Shown: positions 41,192 through 48,930 of the stretch, one piece after another | How the letters are laid out: every line of letters starts with the position of its first letter | Numbering within the stretch: the first letter of the stretch is position 1 | Assembly (NCBI GenBank): GCA_900554515.1 | Contig: USHN01000005.1 | Coordinates: 1-64,000, forward strand | Source of the DNA: an uncultured Acidaminococcus sp. | GTDB taxonomy: Bacteria; Bacillota; Negativicutes; Acidaminococcales; Acidaminococcaceae | Direction of reading: 5' to 3' | DNA: 64,000 nt | Position numbers and translations under genes: made by a program | Notes under the pieces: generated by a model | Database searches by the model: none | The model's input: the letters and a program-made list of their open reading frames with translations, nothing else | Told to the model about the DNA's origin: nothing

Positions 41192-43993
41192 GTGAGTAAA
41201 AAAGAAGACAAATACAGTGCAACTTTGAACTTGCCCCAGACGGAATTTCCTATGCGGGCAGGGCTGCCCCAGCGGGAGCCGGAGCTCTTGGATTTCTGGT
41301 ACAAGAACGATATCTATGGGGAAAAACAAAAATTACATGCAGGGCATAAAAAGTTTGTACTGCATGACGGGCCTCCTTATGCCAATGGGAATATCCATAT
41401 GGGCCATGCCTTAAATAAGGTGCTGAAAGATATTATTGTAAAGTACAAATATGCCCAGGGTTATGATACCCCTTATGTTCCTGGCTGGGATACGCACGGT
41501 ATGCCTATTGAGCATGCCTGCCTGAAAGCCACCGGAGTAGACCGGCATAAATTGTCCGCTGTGGCTTTGAGGAAAATGTGCCGGGAGTATGCCCTGGGAT
41601 GGATTGATACCCAGCGGAAAGATTTTAAGCGGCTGGGTGTTTTGGGAGACTGGGATCATCCCTATGTAACCTTGGATCCGCATTTTGAAGCGCAGCAGAT
41701 CCGTGTCTTTGGCGCTATGGCCAATAAAGGCTATATTTATAAAGGCAAAAAGACGGTTTATTGGTGCCCTCATTGCGAAACGGCCCTGGCGGAAGCAGAA
41801 ATTGAATATGCCGACCAGAAAACCCCGACCATTTATGTAAAATTCCCCCTAAGCAAGGATAACGGCAAACGGCCAGCGGGTACAGAAGGGAAAGCGGCCT
41901 ATATGGTGATTTGGACCACGACGCCCTGGACCATTCCTGCCAACGATGCCATTGCCCTTAACCCGGACTTTGACTATGCCTGGGTGGAATATAACGGGGA
42001 AGTTCTCATTATGGCCGCGGATCTGGTGGATAAAGTAGCAGAAGAATGCGGCGTAACCTTTGGCAAGGTGCTGGGCACCACCAAAGGTCGGGATATGGAA
42101 TACATGGAATGTGAACATCCTTTCCCGGAATATAACCACCGGAAATCCCTTGTTGTGCTGGCGGACTATGTCACTTTGGAATCCGGTTCTGGCTGCGTAC
42201 ATACAGCTCCTGGACACGGGGACGTGGACTATCTCACTGGTCTTAAATACAATCTGCCCATTCTCTGCCCGGTGGACCAAAAAGGCTGCTTTACGGACGA
42301 AGCCGGGGAACTGTTAAAGGGCAAATTTGTCTTTGACAGCAACGGATTGGTCATTAAACACCTGGCAGAAACCAATACGCTATTAGGCAAAAAGAATATT
42401 CACCACCAGTATGCCCACTGCTGGCGCTGCAAGAACCCCATTATTTTCCGTGCGTCGGAACAATGGTTCTGCTCGGTGGACGGGTTCCGTGACAAGGCGC
42501 TGCAGGCCATTGAAAATGTGCAGTGGATTCCTACCTGGGGAGAACAGCGGATTCATAATATGGTGGCCGACCGGCATGACTGGTGTATTTCCCGGCAGCG
42601 GGTCTGGGGTGTGCCCATTCCCATTTTCTACTGCGAGGATTGTGGGGAACCGCTGATTAACGAAGCCACCATTGAAAAAATTGCCTCTATTTTTGAAAAA
42701 GAAGGCTCCGATGCCTGGTGGAATCACACGGCAGAAGAACTTTTGCCGGAAGGCACCAAGTGCCCCAAGTGCGGCGGCACCCATTTCCGCAAGGAAAAGG
42801 ACATCATGGATGTGTGGTTTGACAGCGGCTCTTCCCATATGGGGGTGTGCAAGGTCCGTCCGGAACTGGAATGGCCTGCCAGCATGTACCTGGAAGGCAG
42901 TGATCAGCACCGCGGCTGGTTCCAAAGCTCTTTGCTCACCAGCGTGGCTGTAACAGGCCGGGCTCCCTATGACAGTGTTCTGACCCACGGCTACGTGCTG
43001 GATGGGGAAGGACGCAAGATGAGTAAATCCCTGGGCAACGTGGTGGTTCCCCAGGAAGTCATTTCCCAGTATGGGGCAGATATTGTCCGGCTGTGGGCGG
43101 CTTCTTCCGACTACAAACAGGATGTGCGGATTTCTCCTGTGATCTTAAAGCAGCTGGCAGAAGCGTACCGGAAAGTGCGGAATACCATCCGGTATATTCT
43201 GGGCAATACCTCTGATTTTGATTATCAGAGCGAAAAAGTTCCCTTTGCGGAAATGGAAGAACTGGATCAATGGGCGCTCATGCGCTTTGAGGCTTTGAAA
43301 AAAGCGGTGACCGATGCTTATGAAGCCTATGACTTCCATGTGCTGTTCCATGCCATCCACAATTTCTGCACGGTGGATATGAGCGCTTTCTATCTGGATA
43401 TTATCAAAGACCGGCTGTATACGTCCAAAAAGGACAGCAAGGGACGTCGTTCTGCCCAGACGGCCATGTACCAGATTCTGGAAGAACTAATGGTTATGCT
43501 GATGCCTGTCCTGTCCTTTACCATGGAAGAAGTCTATGCGTACATGAATAAACCGGCAGATGCTCTTAAGAGTGTACAAATGCTGCCCTGGCCGCAGCCC
43601 CATCCGGAATACGAAAAAGAAGGGCTGCAGGAAAAGTGGGATGCCTTCCTTGCTGTCCGCAGTGAAATCACGAAAGTCCTGGAAGTGGCCCGTCGGAATA
43701 AGACCATCGGCAACTCCCTGGACGCCAAGGTGGAACTATATGCGACCGGAGACGCCTACAAAGATTTGCAGGCAGTAGAAAAAGATCTGGCTACGCTTTT
43801 GATTGTTTCCCAGGCTGAGCTCCACGAAGGCGTGGGCGATGCGGGAGAAAGCACCGGGCGGGAAGACCTGAAGGTTTTGGTAGAAGCCGCCGAAGGAGAA
43901 AAATGCCAGCGTTGCTGGACCCACAGCACCACGGTGGGACAAAATCCGGAGCATCCTGAACTGTGCGCTAAATGCTGCGCAGCTTTGGAATAA
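41192..43993 (+). CDS. ileS: Isoleucyl-tRNA synthetase
   Basis: 933 residues, class I synthetase. YANGNIHMGHALNK is the HIGH motif and GRKMSKSLGN the KMSKS motif. The editing (CP1) domain holds the WTTTPWTIPAN segment. The zinc finger at the end (CQRCWTHSTTVGQNPEHPELCAKC) is typical of the bacterial type. GGAGGTG selects GTG 41192; the in-frame extension upstream is T-box RNA. Controlled by tRNA-Ile charging through the leader. Confidence 0.96.
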   Translation: MSKKEDKYSATLNLPQTEFPMRAGLPQREPELLDFWYKNDIYGEKQKLHAGHKKFVLHDGPPYANGNIHMGHALNKVLKDIIVKYKYAQGYDTPYVPGWDTHGMPIEHACLKATGVDRHKLSAVALRKMCREYALGWIDTQRKDFKRLGVLGDWDHPYVTLDPHFEAQQIRVFGAMANKGYIYKGKKTVYWCPHCETALAEAEIEYADQKTPTIYVKFPLSKDNGKRPAGTEGKAAYMVIWTTTPWTIPANDAIALNPDFDYAWVEYNGEVLIMAADLVDKVAEECGVTFGKVLGTTKGRDMEYMECEHPFPEYNHRKSLVVLADYVTLESGSGCVHTAPGHGDVDYLTGLKYNLPILCPVDQKGCFTDEAGELLKGKFVFDSNGLVIKHLAETNTLLGKKNIHHQYAHCWRCKNPIIFRASEQWFCSVDGFRDKALQAIENVQWIPTWGEQRIHNMVADRHDWCISRQRVWGVPIPIFYCEDCGEPLINEATIEKIASIFEKEGSDAWWNHTAEELLPEGTKCPKCGGTHFRKEKDIMDVWFDSGSSHMGVCKVRPELEWPASMYLEGSDQHRGWFQSSLLTSVAVTGRAPYDSVLTHGYVLDGEGRKMSKSLGNVVVPQEVISQYGADIVRLWAASSDYKQDVRISPVILKQLAEAYRKVRNTIRYILGNTSDFDYQSEKVPFAEMEELDQWALMRFEALKKAVTDAYEAYDFHVLFHAIHNFCTVDMSAFYLDIIKDRLYTSKKDSKGRRSAQTAMYQILEELMVMLMPVLSFTMEEVYAYMNKPADALKSVQMLPWPQPHPEYEKEGLQEKWDAFLAVRSEITKVLEVARRNKTIGNSLDAKVELYATGDAYKDLQAVEKDLATLLIVSQAELHEGVGDAGESTGREDLKVLVEAAEGEKCQRCWTHSTTVGQNPEHPELCAKCCAALE

Positions 43994-44020
43994 TCCGGGA
44001 CACTTGCTACAATAGAAAAA

Positions 44021-44054
44021 AACAGATTGTCTTTCTTGACAATCTGTTTTTTTT
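44021..44054 (+). terminator. ileS terminator
   Basis: AACAGATTGTC pairs perfectly with GACAATCTGTT around six bases, followed by eight T. Confidence 0.88.
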
Positions 44055-44063
44055 CGTTACAAT
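44036..44063 (+). promoter_or_regulatory. csoR promoter embedded in the ileS terminator
   Basis: -35 TTGACA (44036-44041) lies in the loop and descending arm of the terminator; the T tract is the 16-bp spacer; -10 TACAAT at 44058-44063. Confidence 0.6.
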
Positions 44064-44086
44064 ATACATAACGGAGGTATTGTATT

Positions 44087-44377
44087 ATGATGCACGAAAA
44101 GACAATGCGGGACAAGGAGAGCAAGAAATATCAGGACCTGATCACGCGGCTGAACCGGATTGAGGGGCAGGTGCGGGGCGTGAAACGGATGCTGGAAGAG
44201 GATCGGTACTGCGTGGATATCCTGACGCAGGTCAGTGCCATCTCCAACGGACTTAATGCGTTTAATAAAAAACTCCTGGCTGACCATATTCACAACTGTG
44301 TGGCCAAAGATATCCGGGCCGGGGATGACACGGTGGTGGATGAACTCTGCGAAACGCTGCAGAAACTGATGAAATAA
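44087..44377 (+). CDS. csoR: CsoR-type copper-sensing repressor
   Basis: 96 residues, all-helical DUF156 family. The Cu(I) ligand set is intact with exact family spacing: Cys42 (RYCVDIL), His67 and Cys71 (ADHIHNC). RLNRIEGQVRGVKRMLEEDRYC is the hallmark first helix. It should repress the ATACC...GGTAT operators upstream of copA at 809-862 and possibly copZ at 29932. The initiator is ATG 44087 or 44090. Nickel (RcnR/InrS) ligand patterns are not seen. Confidence 0.9.
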   Translation: MMHEKTMRDKESKKYQDLITRLNRIEGQVRGVKRMLEEDRYCVDILTQVSAISNGLNAFNKKLLADHIHNCVAKDIRAGDDTVVDELCETLQKLMK

Positions 44378-44391
44378 AAATGCGGGAAAAG

Positions 44392-44430
44392 ACTCCGGGC
44401 AGTACAAATCTTTTGTCCGGAGTGTTTTTT
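44392..44430 (+). terminator. csoR terminator
   Basis: ACTCCGG pairs with CCGGAGT across an 18-base loop, then GTTTTTT. Confidence 0.7.
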
Positions 44431-44434
44431 CATC

Positions 44435-44463
44435 TTGCACGGGATAGTTGTGCATGGTATAAT
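44435..44463 (+). promoter_or_regulatory. Promoter of the OmpH-like gene
   Basis: -35 TTGCAC (44435-44440), 17-bp spacer, -10 TATAAT (44458-44463). Confidence 0.65.
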
Positions 44464-44516
44464 GGCGCGTAAGAACTAAAAAAATGGAGTCCATTTTGAA
44501 AGAGAGGATGAGTAAT

Positions 44517-44951
44517 TTGAAAAAACAGTTGTTAGCTGTGGTTATGGCGTTAATGGTCGGCTGCGGAACCAGCAGCGTCGTGGTTCCTGCCACTGCCTAT
44601 GCCGCTGAGACCATCGGCTACGTAGATTTAAATACGGTGTTTTCCCATCACCCTGAATTCGCTTCTGCCCGGGCTGCTATGAACCTGGAACAGCAGAAAG
44701 CCCAGAAAGAATTTCAGGAAAAAGCACCCAGCCTGGACGATAACGGCAAACGGGCACTGGACAATACCCTGAGTGAACGGATTGCCAAAAGAGAACAGGA
44801 TCTGTTTAACCCCATCCGGAAGAAAATTCTGGATGCCGTACACAAAGTGGCTAAGGACAAAGGCATCACCACTGTGCTTACCGCTGGCGCTGTTGTAGAC
44901 GGCGGGACCGATCTGACCAATGATGTATTAAAGGCAGTTGGCGCAAAGTAA
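44517..44951 (+). CDS. OmpH/Skp-family periplasmic chaperone
   Basis: 144 residues: signal peptide MKKQLLAVVMALMVGCG...AYA (about 25 residues; an AET mature start), then ETIGYVDLNTVFSHHPEFASARAAM, coiled helices and a GITTVLTAGAVVDGGTDLTNDVLKAV end typical of OmpH/Skp trimers. Such chaperones carry outer-membrane proteins across a periplasm, so this supports a diderm envelope. The hairpin arms look shorter than those of E. coli Skp. A ribosome site GAGAGG at 44502-44507 fits TTG 44517; ATG 44508 is too close. Confidence 0.85.
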   Translation: MKKQLLAVVMALMVGCGTSSVVVPATAYAAETIGYVDLNTVFSHHPEFASARAAMNLEQQKAQKEFQEKAPSLDDNGKRALDNTLSERIAKREQDLFNPIRKKILDAVHKVAKDKGITTVLTAGAVVDGGTDLTNDVLKAVGAK

Positions 44952-44968
44952 TTTCATAAAAATTGAGG

Positions 44969-44995
44969 GGGCATGCCGCAAGGCATGCCCTTTTC
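44969..44995 (+). terminator. Terminator of the OmpH-like gene
   Basis: GGGCATGCC pairs with GGCATGCCC around a GCAA tetraloop, then TTTT. Confidence 0.85.
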
Positions 44996-45002
44996 TGATC
45001 TC

Positions 45003-45031
45003 TTGACAGTGAAAAGTGTATTTGATAAAAT
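45003..45031 (+). promoter_or_regulatory. trxA promoter
   Basis: -35 TTGACA (45003-45008), 17-bp spacer, -10 TAAAAT (45026-45031). Confidence 0.65.
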
Positions 45032-45090
45032 TACAGTATAAATTTTTGCGTAGTTTTATTTGGTAAGACGAGCAAGAGGAGGCTTTGATC

Positions 45091-45417
45091 ATGGAGTTTT
45101 TACATGTTACGAAAGATAATTTTGAGACTGATGTAATGAAAAGTAGCAAACCGTTTGTGGTGGGCTTTTCTGCTGTATGGTGCGGCTATTGCAAACGCCT
45201 GAAACCCGCCATGGGGCAGCTGGCAGCAGAAATTGCCGATAAAGTTTCCTTTGGCAGCGTGGATATTGATGCGCAGCCGGAACTGGCCCAACGCTTCCAG
45301 GTGGAGACCATCCCCAGCCTGATGCTGGTAAAAGACGGCAAATGCAGCGAACTTTTGGTGAACCCGCCTTCTAAAGCTGCCGTGAAGGATTGGCTCACGG
45401 AAAAAGGTGCTTTATGA
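45091..45417 (+). CDS. trxA: Thioredoxin with WCGYC active site
   Basis: 108 residues, a full thioredoxin fold. The active site reads WCGYC (30-34) rather than the classic WCGPC; Tyr in place of Pro is expected to raise the redox potential. The cis-Pro is present in VETIPSLMLV. It keeps Asp 26-like hydrophobic core variation (VGFSAVW). It is translationally coupled to trxB: the stop and the next start share ATGA. The pairing with a dedicated reductase supports a real thioredoxin role. AGAGGAGG selects ATG 45091. Confidence 0.88.
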   Translation: MEFLHVTKDNFETDVMKSSKPFVVGFSAVWCGYCKRLKPAMGQLAAEIADKVSFGSVDIDAQPELAQRFQVETIPSLMLVKDGKCSELLVNPPSKAAVKDWLTEKGAL

Positions 45418-46334
45418 GCAAAGTGTATGATGTGCTGATTATCGGCGGTGGTCCATGTGGCTATACCGCTGCCATTTATGCCGCAAGAAGCGGCCTCACC
45501 GCAGCCGTGGTGGAAAAATTAGCCCCGGGGGGCCAAATGTCTACCACCAGCCAGATTGAAAACTATCCGGGATTTCCTGATGGGGTTGATGGCTTTACCC
45601 TGGGGGAACAGATGCAGCAGCAGGCAGAAAAGGCCGGGGCGGAAACGATTTACGCCGAGGTGCGGAAAGTTGATCTGGCCGCTGCTCCCAAAGTTGTGGA
45701 AACCAGCGAAGGTGTGCTGGAGGGGAAAACCGTAATCATTGCCACCGGTGCCAATCCCAGGAAACTGGGCATTGCCCAGGAAGACAGCCTGATTAACCGG
45801 GGAATTTCCTACTGCGCCACCTGCGACGGAGACTTTTATAAAGGAAAAACCGTGGTGGTCAACGGCGGCGGCAATACCGCTGTAGGCGATGCCTTGTACC
45901 TGGCCAAACTGGCCAGCAGCGTAACCTTGGTGCACCGGCGGGATGCGCTGCGGGCGCCTGCCAGCAGTGTGGAAAAATTGGAACAAAGCGGCGTCAAAAT
46001 TCAGTGGGACAGTGTAATTACGGCCCTTACAGCAGATAAGAAATTAACCGGTGTGGAACTGAAAAACGTTAAAACCGGTGAAACGCAGGTGATTCCTGCT
46101 GATGGCCTGTTTGTTGCCATCGGGCGTGTTCCGGAAAGCGGACTGTTTAAAGGACAGGTGGAACTGGATCCCAGCGGCTATGTCGTCGCTGGAGAGGATA
46201 CCAAAACTTCCCTGCCGGGTGTTTTTGCAGCAGGGGATGTGCGGACCAAAACTGTACGGCAAATTGTTACCGCTGTGGGGGATGCCGCCGTGGCTGTTCA
46301 CTATGCAGAGGACTATTTGAACCGGCAGAAATAA
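45414..46334 (+). CDS. trxB: Thioredoxin reductase
   Basis: 306 residues. FAD/NADPH flavoprotein of the low-molecular-weight type: IGGGPCGYTAAIYAARSG (FAD), YCATCDGDF (redox disulfide), NGGGNTAVGDALYLA (nucleotide-binding; Val-Asn-Gly-Gly-Gly-Asn rather than GGGDSA) and the ending GVFAAGDVRTKTVRQIVTAVGDAA. HRRDALRA gives basic residues usual for NADPH. ATG 45414 overlaps trxA by four bases. Confidence 0.93.
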   Translation: MSKVYDVLIIGGGPCGYTAAIYAARSGLTAAVVEKLAPGGQMSTTSQIENYPGFPDGVDGFTLGEQMQQQAEKAGAETIYAEVRKVDLAAAPKVVETSEGVLEGKTVIIATGANPRKLGIAQEDSLINRGISYCATCDGDFYKGKTVVVNGGGNTAVGDALYLAKLASSVTLVHRRDALRAPASSVEKLEQSGVKIQWDSVITALTADKKLTGVELKNVKTGETQVIPADGLFVAIGRVPESGLFKGQVELDPSGYVVAGEDTKTSLPGVFAAGDVRTKTVRQIVTAVGDAAVAVHYAEDYLNRQK

Positions 46335-46382
46335 GAAGAGAGGGAAGCAGGCTGTACTTCAGCCTGCTTTGTGCAGGTTACT

Positions 46383-46880
46383 ATGAAAAGTGATTTTATT
46401 GTAGCAGTCCATACCCTGGTGTATTTGTTTCACCGGAAATGCCTTGCCTCCAGTGAGGAACTGGCGGAAAATATCTGCACCAATCCGGCCCGGGTACGCA
46501 AGATTATGGGCAAGCTGAAAAAGATGGGGCTTGTCACCACCCGGGAAGGCCATGTAGGCGGGTACTGCCCCAAAACCGGACTGGAAAAAGCCAGCTTATA
46601 TGAAATCGCAAAGGGTATGGATACGGTCTTTGTGGATACGAAATGGCGCAGCGGCAATGAAGATATGGAGTGCTTTATCAGCAGCGGCATGGGCGGTGTG
46701 TTTGACCATTTGTACGGGGAATTGAATGCATTATGCCTGGAACGGCTAAAGACGGTGACGCTGGAAGATATCACCCGGCAAATTGAGGATCAACAAGTCC
46801 GCAGCCATGTGGCCTGCCACGGAGCCCGGGATGGAGATTGCCCGGCGTGGAAAAATGTACAGGCCCATCAGAAAACCTGA
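46383..46880 (+). CDS. Rrf2-family transcriptional regulator
   Basis: 165 residues. N-terminal winged helix (SDFIVAVHTLVYLFHRKCLASSEELAENICTNPARVRKIMGKLKKMGLVTTREGHVGGYCP). The three-Cys iron-sulfur cluster pattern of IscR/NsrR is not seen, but cysteines occur at several other places (ICTN, GGYCPK, MECF, CHGARDGDC). Directly after trxB, it may be a redox-responsive repressor. A near-perfect hairpin AAGCAGGCTG/CAGCCTGCTT (46345-46369) lies in its leader; lacking a T tract, it may be an operator. The ribosome site is weak, so GTG 46371 is an alternative start. Confidence 0.8.
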   Translation: MKSDFIVAVHTLVYLFHRKCLASSEELAENICTNPARVRKIMGKLKKMGLVTTREGHVGGYCPKTGLEKASLYEIAKGMDTVFVDTKWRSGNEDMECFISSGMGGVFDHLYGELNALCLERLKTVTLEDITRQIEDQQVRSHVACHGARDGDCPAWKNVQAHQKT

Positions 46881-46929
46881 CACGTATTTGTGCTATAATG
46901 GTGCAGAATACGATAATGAGGTGATACCA

Positions 46930-47649
46930 TTGAAAAAAGTGGGAATTGTAATTGTAGCAGCTGCACTGGCGATGGGGCTTCATATGCCGCCAGCTATGGC
47001 AGACCAGCCACTGGATACGATCCAAATCGCAGGAGTGGCTACGCGTACCGTGGATCCGGATATGGCGACGGTGCAGTTTTCTTATGAAAAACAGGGAAAG
47101 ACCGTGGAAGAAGTCCGGCAGGCCGGGGCAGACAGCAGCAGTAAATTCATGCATGCCATGCTGGCCCAGGGCATTGACCGGAATGATATTTCCACGTCCT
47201 ACTATGATGTGTCTCCCCAATATAGCTATGACCGCAGCGGCAGGCAAAATCTTGTGGGATACGCCATCACCCAAGGCTGGAGCGTAAAAGTAAAAAAACT
47301 GGCCCAACTGGGAACGGTTATCGACAAAGGCCTTGCCAGCGGCATTAACCGGGTGGACCAAGTCAAGTTTGGTTTGCAGAATGAAGACCTTTTTAAACGG
47401 CAGCTTCTTGCCCAGGCGGTGGAAAATGCCAAATATACGGCACAGGCCGTAGCCAATGCCGGCGGAAGGGGCCTGGGCGTGATGCGTGAAGCCAGCATTC
47501 CTTCGACTTCTGTGGTAGAGCAGCCTCTTGTAGGGGCCAGCCTGCGCATGAACAAAATGGAAAGCGCCGATGCGGCAACGCCAACGGAACTTGCTCCTAA
47601 GGCCTTGACCATTTCTGTACGCGTTAATACCCTGTTTGCACTGAACTAG
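46930..47649 (+). CDS. Secreted SIMPL (DUF541) domain protein
   Basis: 239 residues: signal peptide MKKVGIVIVAAALAMGLHMPPAMA, then a SIMPL domain (IQIAGVATRTVDPDMATVQFSYEKQGKTVEEV ... LVGYAITQGWSVKVKKLAQLGTVIDKGLASGINRVDQVKFGLQN). Members are periplasmic or surface proteins with vague roles in oxidative or envelope stress. TGAGGTGAT precedes TTG 46930; a -10 TATAAT lies at 46894-46899. Function unknown. Confidence 0.82.
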   Translation: MKKVGIVIVAAALAMGLHMPPAMADQPLDTIQIAGVATRTVDPDMATVQFSYEKQGKTVEEVRQAGADSSSKFMHAMLAQGIDRNDISTSYYDVSPQYSYDRSGRQNLVGYAITQGWSVKVKKLAQLGTVIDKGLASGINRVDQVKFGLQNEDLFKRQLLAQAVENAKYTAQAVANAGGRGLGVMREASIPSTSVVEQPLVGASLRMNKMESADAATPTELAPKALTISVRVNTLFALN

Positions 47650-47657
47650 GAGAGGAT

Positions 47658-48413
47658 ATGGGAGTAAAACCAATTCTGATTTTAGGCGCTATGACGAGCG
47701 AAGTACAGGTGCTCCTGCATGCCATGAAGCAGGAAGAAACTTTTTCCATGGGAAGCTTTCTTTTTTGGAAAGGCAAGATGCGTGATACGCCCGTCGTACT
47801 GGGGCAGACCGGTATTGGAACTGCCAGTGCGGCTGCGGCTACCGCTCTGGGGTGTGAAGTTTTTCGCCCTCAGCTGGTGGTCAATGAAGGAACGGCGGGG
47901 GCCTATACAAAAGATTTGCATCCCTATGACATCGTAGTAGGGACATCGTATTACAATGCGGATGCGATTCATACCTCGCTGAAAGGGAAGACGCTGTACC
48001 TGGATCTTGTGGCGCTGGAAAGCAGCGGCAAGGAAGCGGAGTACACGGACGCGGAGCCCTTCTGGAGAAAAACGGATGACACGTGGTCGGCGTGGCTGTA
48101 TGCCCAAAACCGGTCCTATAACCGGGGCAAAGTGGCAAAAGGCCGTATCGCTTCCGGAGACCAGTGGAATGCTTATCCGGAAAAAATTGAGGAACTGGCC
48201 AGAAAAACCGGAGCGCTGTGCGAAGAAATGGAATGTGCAGCGGTAGGGGAGATTGCCCGCAGGTACGCTATCCCGTATCTGCCAGTACGGATTATCTCCA
48301 ACAACAACCGGCTCCAGGAAGCCTTTGACGGGGAAACAGCAATTGCCCTGCAGGAATGGCTGGCGGCTCTTTTTGCGAAAAGAGATCTGCCTCTTGTGAC
48401 GAAGCTTTCTTAA
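47658..48413 (+). CDS. MTAN-like nucleosidase with Asp-to-Asn change
   Basis: 251 residues, nucleoside phosphorylase fold of the MTAN type. GAMTSEVQVLL holds the water-activating Glu (15), VVNEGTAGA the glycine loop, IASGDQW the base-side motif, and EEMECAAVGEIA the ribose-binding Met-Glu. The motif that is ISD in MTA/SAH nucleosidase, with the catalytic Asp, reads IISNNN here (Asn 215). In this superfamily Asn at that place is linked to 6-oxopurine substrates. A futalosine-hydrolase-like or purine nucleoside role is therefore as likely as MTA/SAH cleavage. It follows the SIMPL gene by eight bases. Confidence 0.75.
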   Translation: MGVKPILILGAMTSEVQVLLHAMKQEETFSMGSFLFWKGKMRDTPVVLGQTGIGTASAAAATALGCEVFRPQLVVNEGTAGAYTKDLHPYDIVVGTSYYNADAIHTSLKGKTLYLDLVALESSGKEAEYTDAEPFWRKTDDTWSAWLYAQNRSYNRGKVAKGRIASGDQWNAYPEKIEELARKTGALCEEMECAAVGEIARRYAIPYLPVRIISNNNRLQEAFDGETAIALQEWLAALFAKRDLPLVTKLS

Positions 48414-48422
48414 AATCGAGAG

Positions 48423-48452
48423 TTGCCAATCCCTAGGAAAATATGATACAAT
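48423..48452 (+). promoter_or_regulatory. rpsO promoter
   Basis: -35 TTGCCA (48423-48428), 18-bp spacer, extended -10 region TATGATACAAT with TACAAT at 48447-48452. Confidence 0.65.
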
Positions 48453-48487
48453 GCACTGGTATCCCTAAAGGGAACCATGAAAGCAAC

Positions 48488-48545
48488 CCTGGCTCTGCTG
48501 TACGAGACTCCGACGGCGGCACTAGCCATGGCGGTTACTTAATCT
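48488..48545 (+). promoter_or_regulatory. Structured rpsO leader
   Basis: CC-C-TGGCT pairs with AGCCA-T-GG (one mismatch), enclosing CTGCTGT/ACGGCGG. The region ends 10 bases before the ribosome site, a position where S15 autoregulatory RNAs are known in other bacteria; the fold is not a match to one I can name. Confidence 0.45.
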
Positions 48546-48560
48546 AAGGAGGAAAGAAAC

Positions 48561-48827
48561 ATGTTAACACCTGCAAGAAAAAAAGAATTGATTGAAACCT
48601 ACCGTATCAACGAACAGGATACCGGATCTCCGGAAGTCCAGATTGCCATCCTGTCTGAACGGATCGGCTATCTGACCGAGCATCTGAAAAACAACAAGAA
48701 GGACCATCATTCCCGCCGCGGTCTGTTGAAAATGGTTGGGCAGCGCAGAGGCCTTCTGAACTATTTGATGAAGAAAAACATCGAACGCTACAGAAGCATT
48801 GTGGAAAGACTGGGCCTGCGGAAATAA
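48561..48827 (+). CDS. rpsO: 30S ribosomal protein S15
   Basis: 88 residues, standard length. [26 protein letters not shown], the [23 protein letters not shown] block that contacts 16S rRNA helix 22, and [13 protein letters not shown] are diagnostic. TAAGGAGG precedes ATG 48561. It has its own promoter, leader and terminator. Confidence 0.97.
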   Translation: MLTPARKKELIETYRINEQDTGSPEVQIAILSERIGYLTEHLKNNKKDHHSRRGLLKMVGQRRGLLNYLMKKNIERYRSIVERLGLRK

Positions 48828-48838
48828 GAGTTGGAACT

Positions 48839-48872
48839 AAGCACCACTTCCTTCGGGAGGTGGTGCTTTTTC
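48839..48872 (+). terminator. rpsO terminator
   Basis: AAGCACCACTTCC pairs with GGGAGGTGGTGCTT around TTC(G), then TTTTT. Confidence 0.88.
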
Positions 48873-48930
48873 GCAGAGAATAAGAGCCCTTGCGTTCATA
48901 GATTGGTATGGAAAGGACGATGAAACAAGC

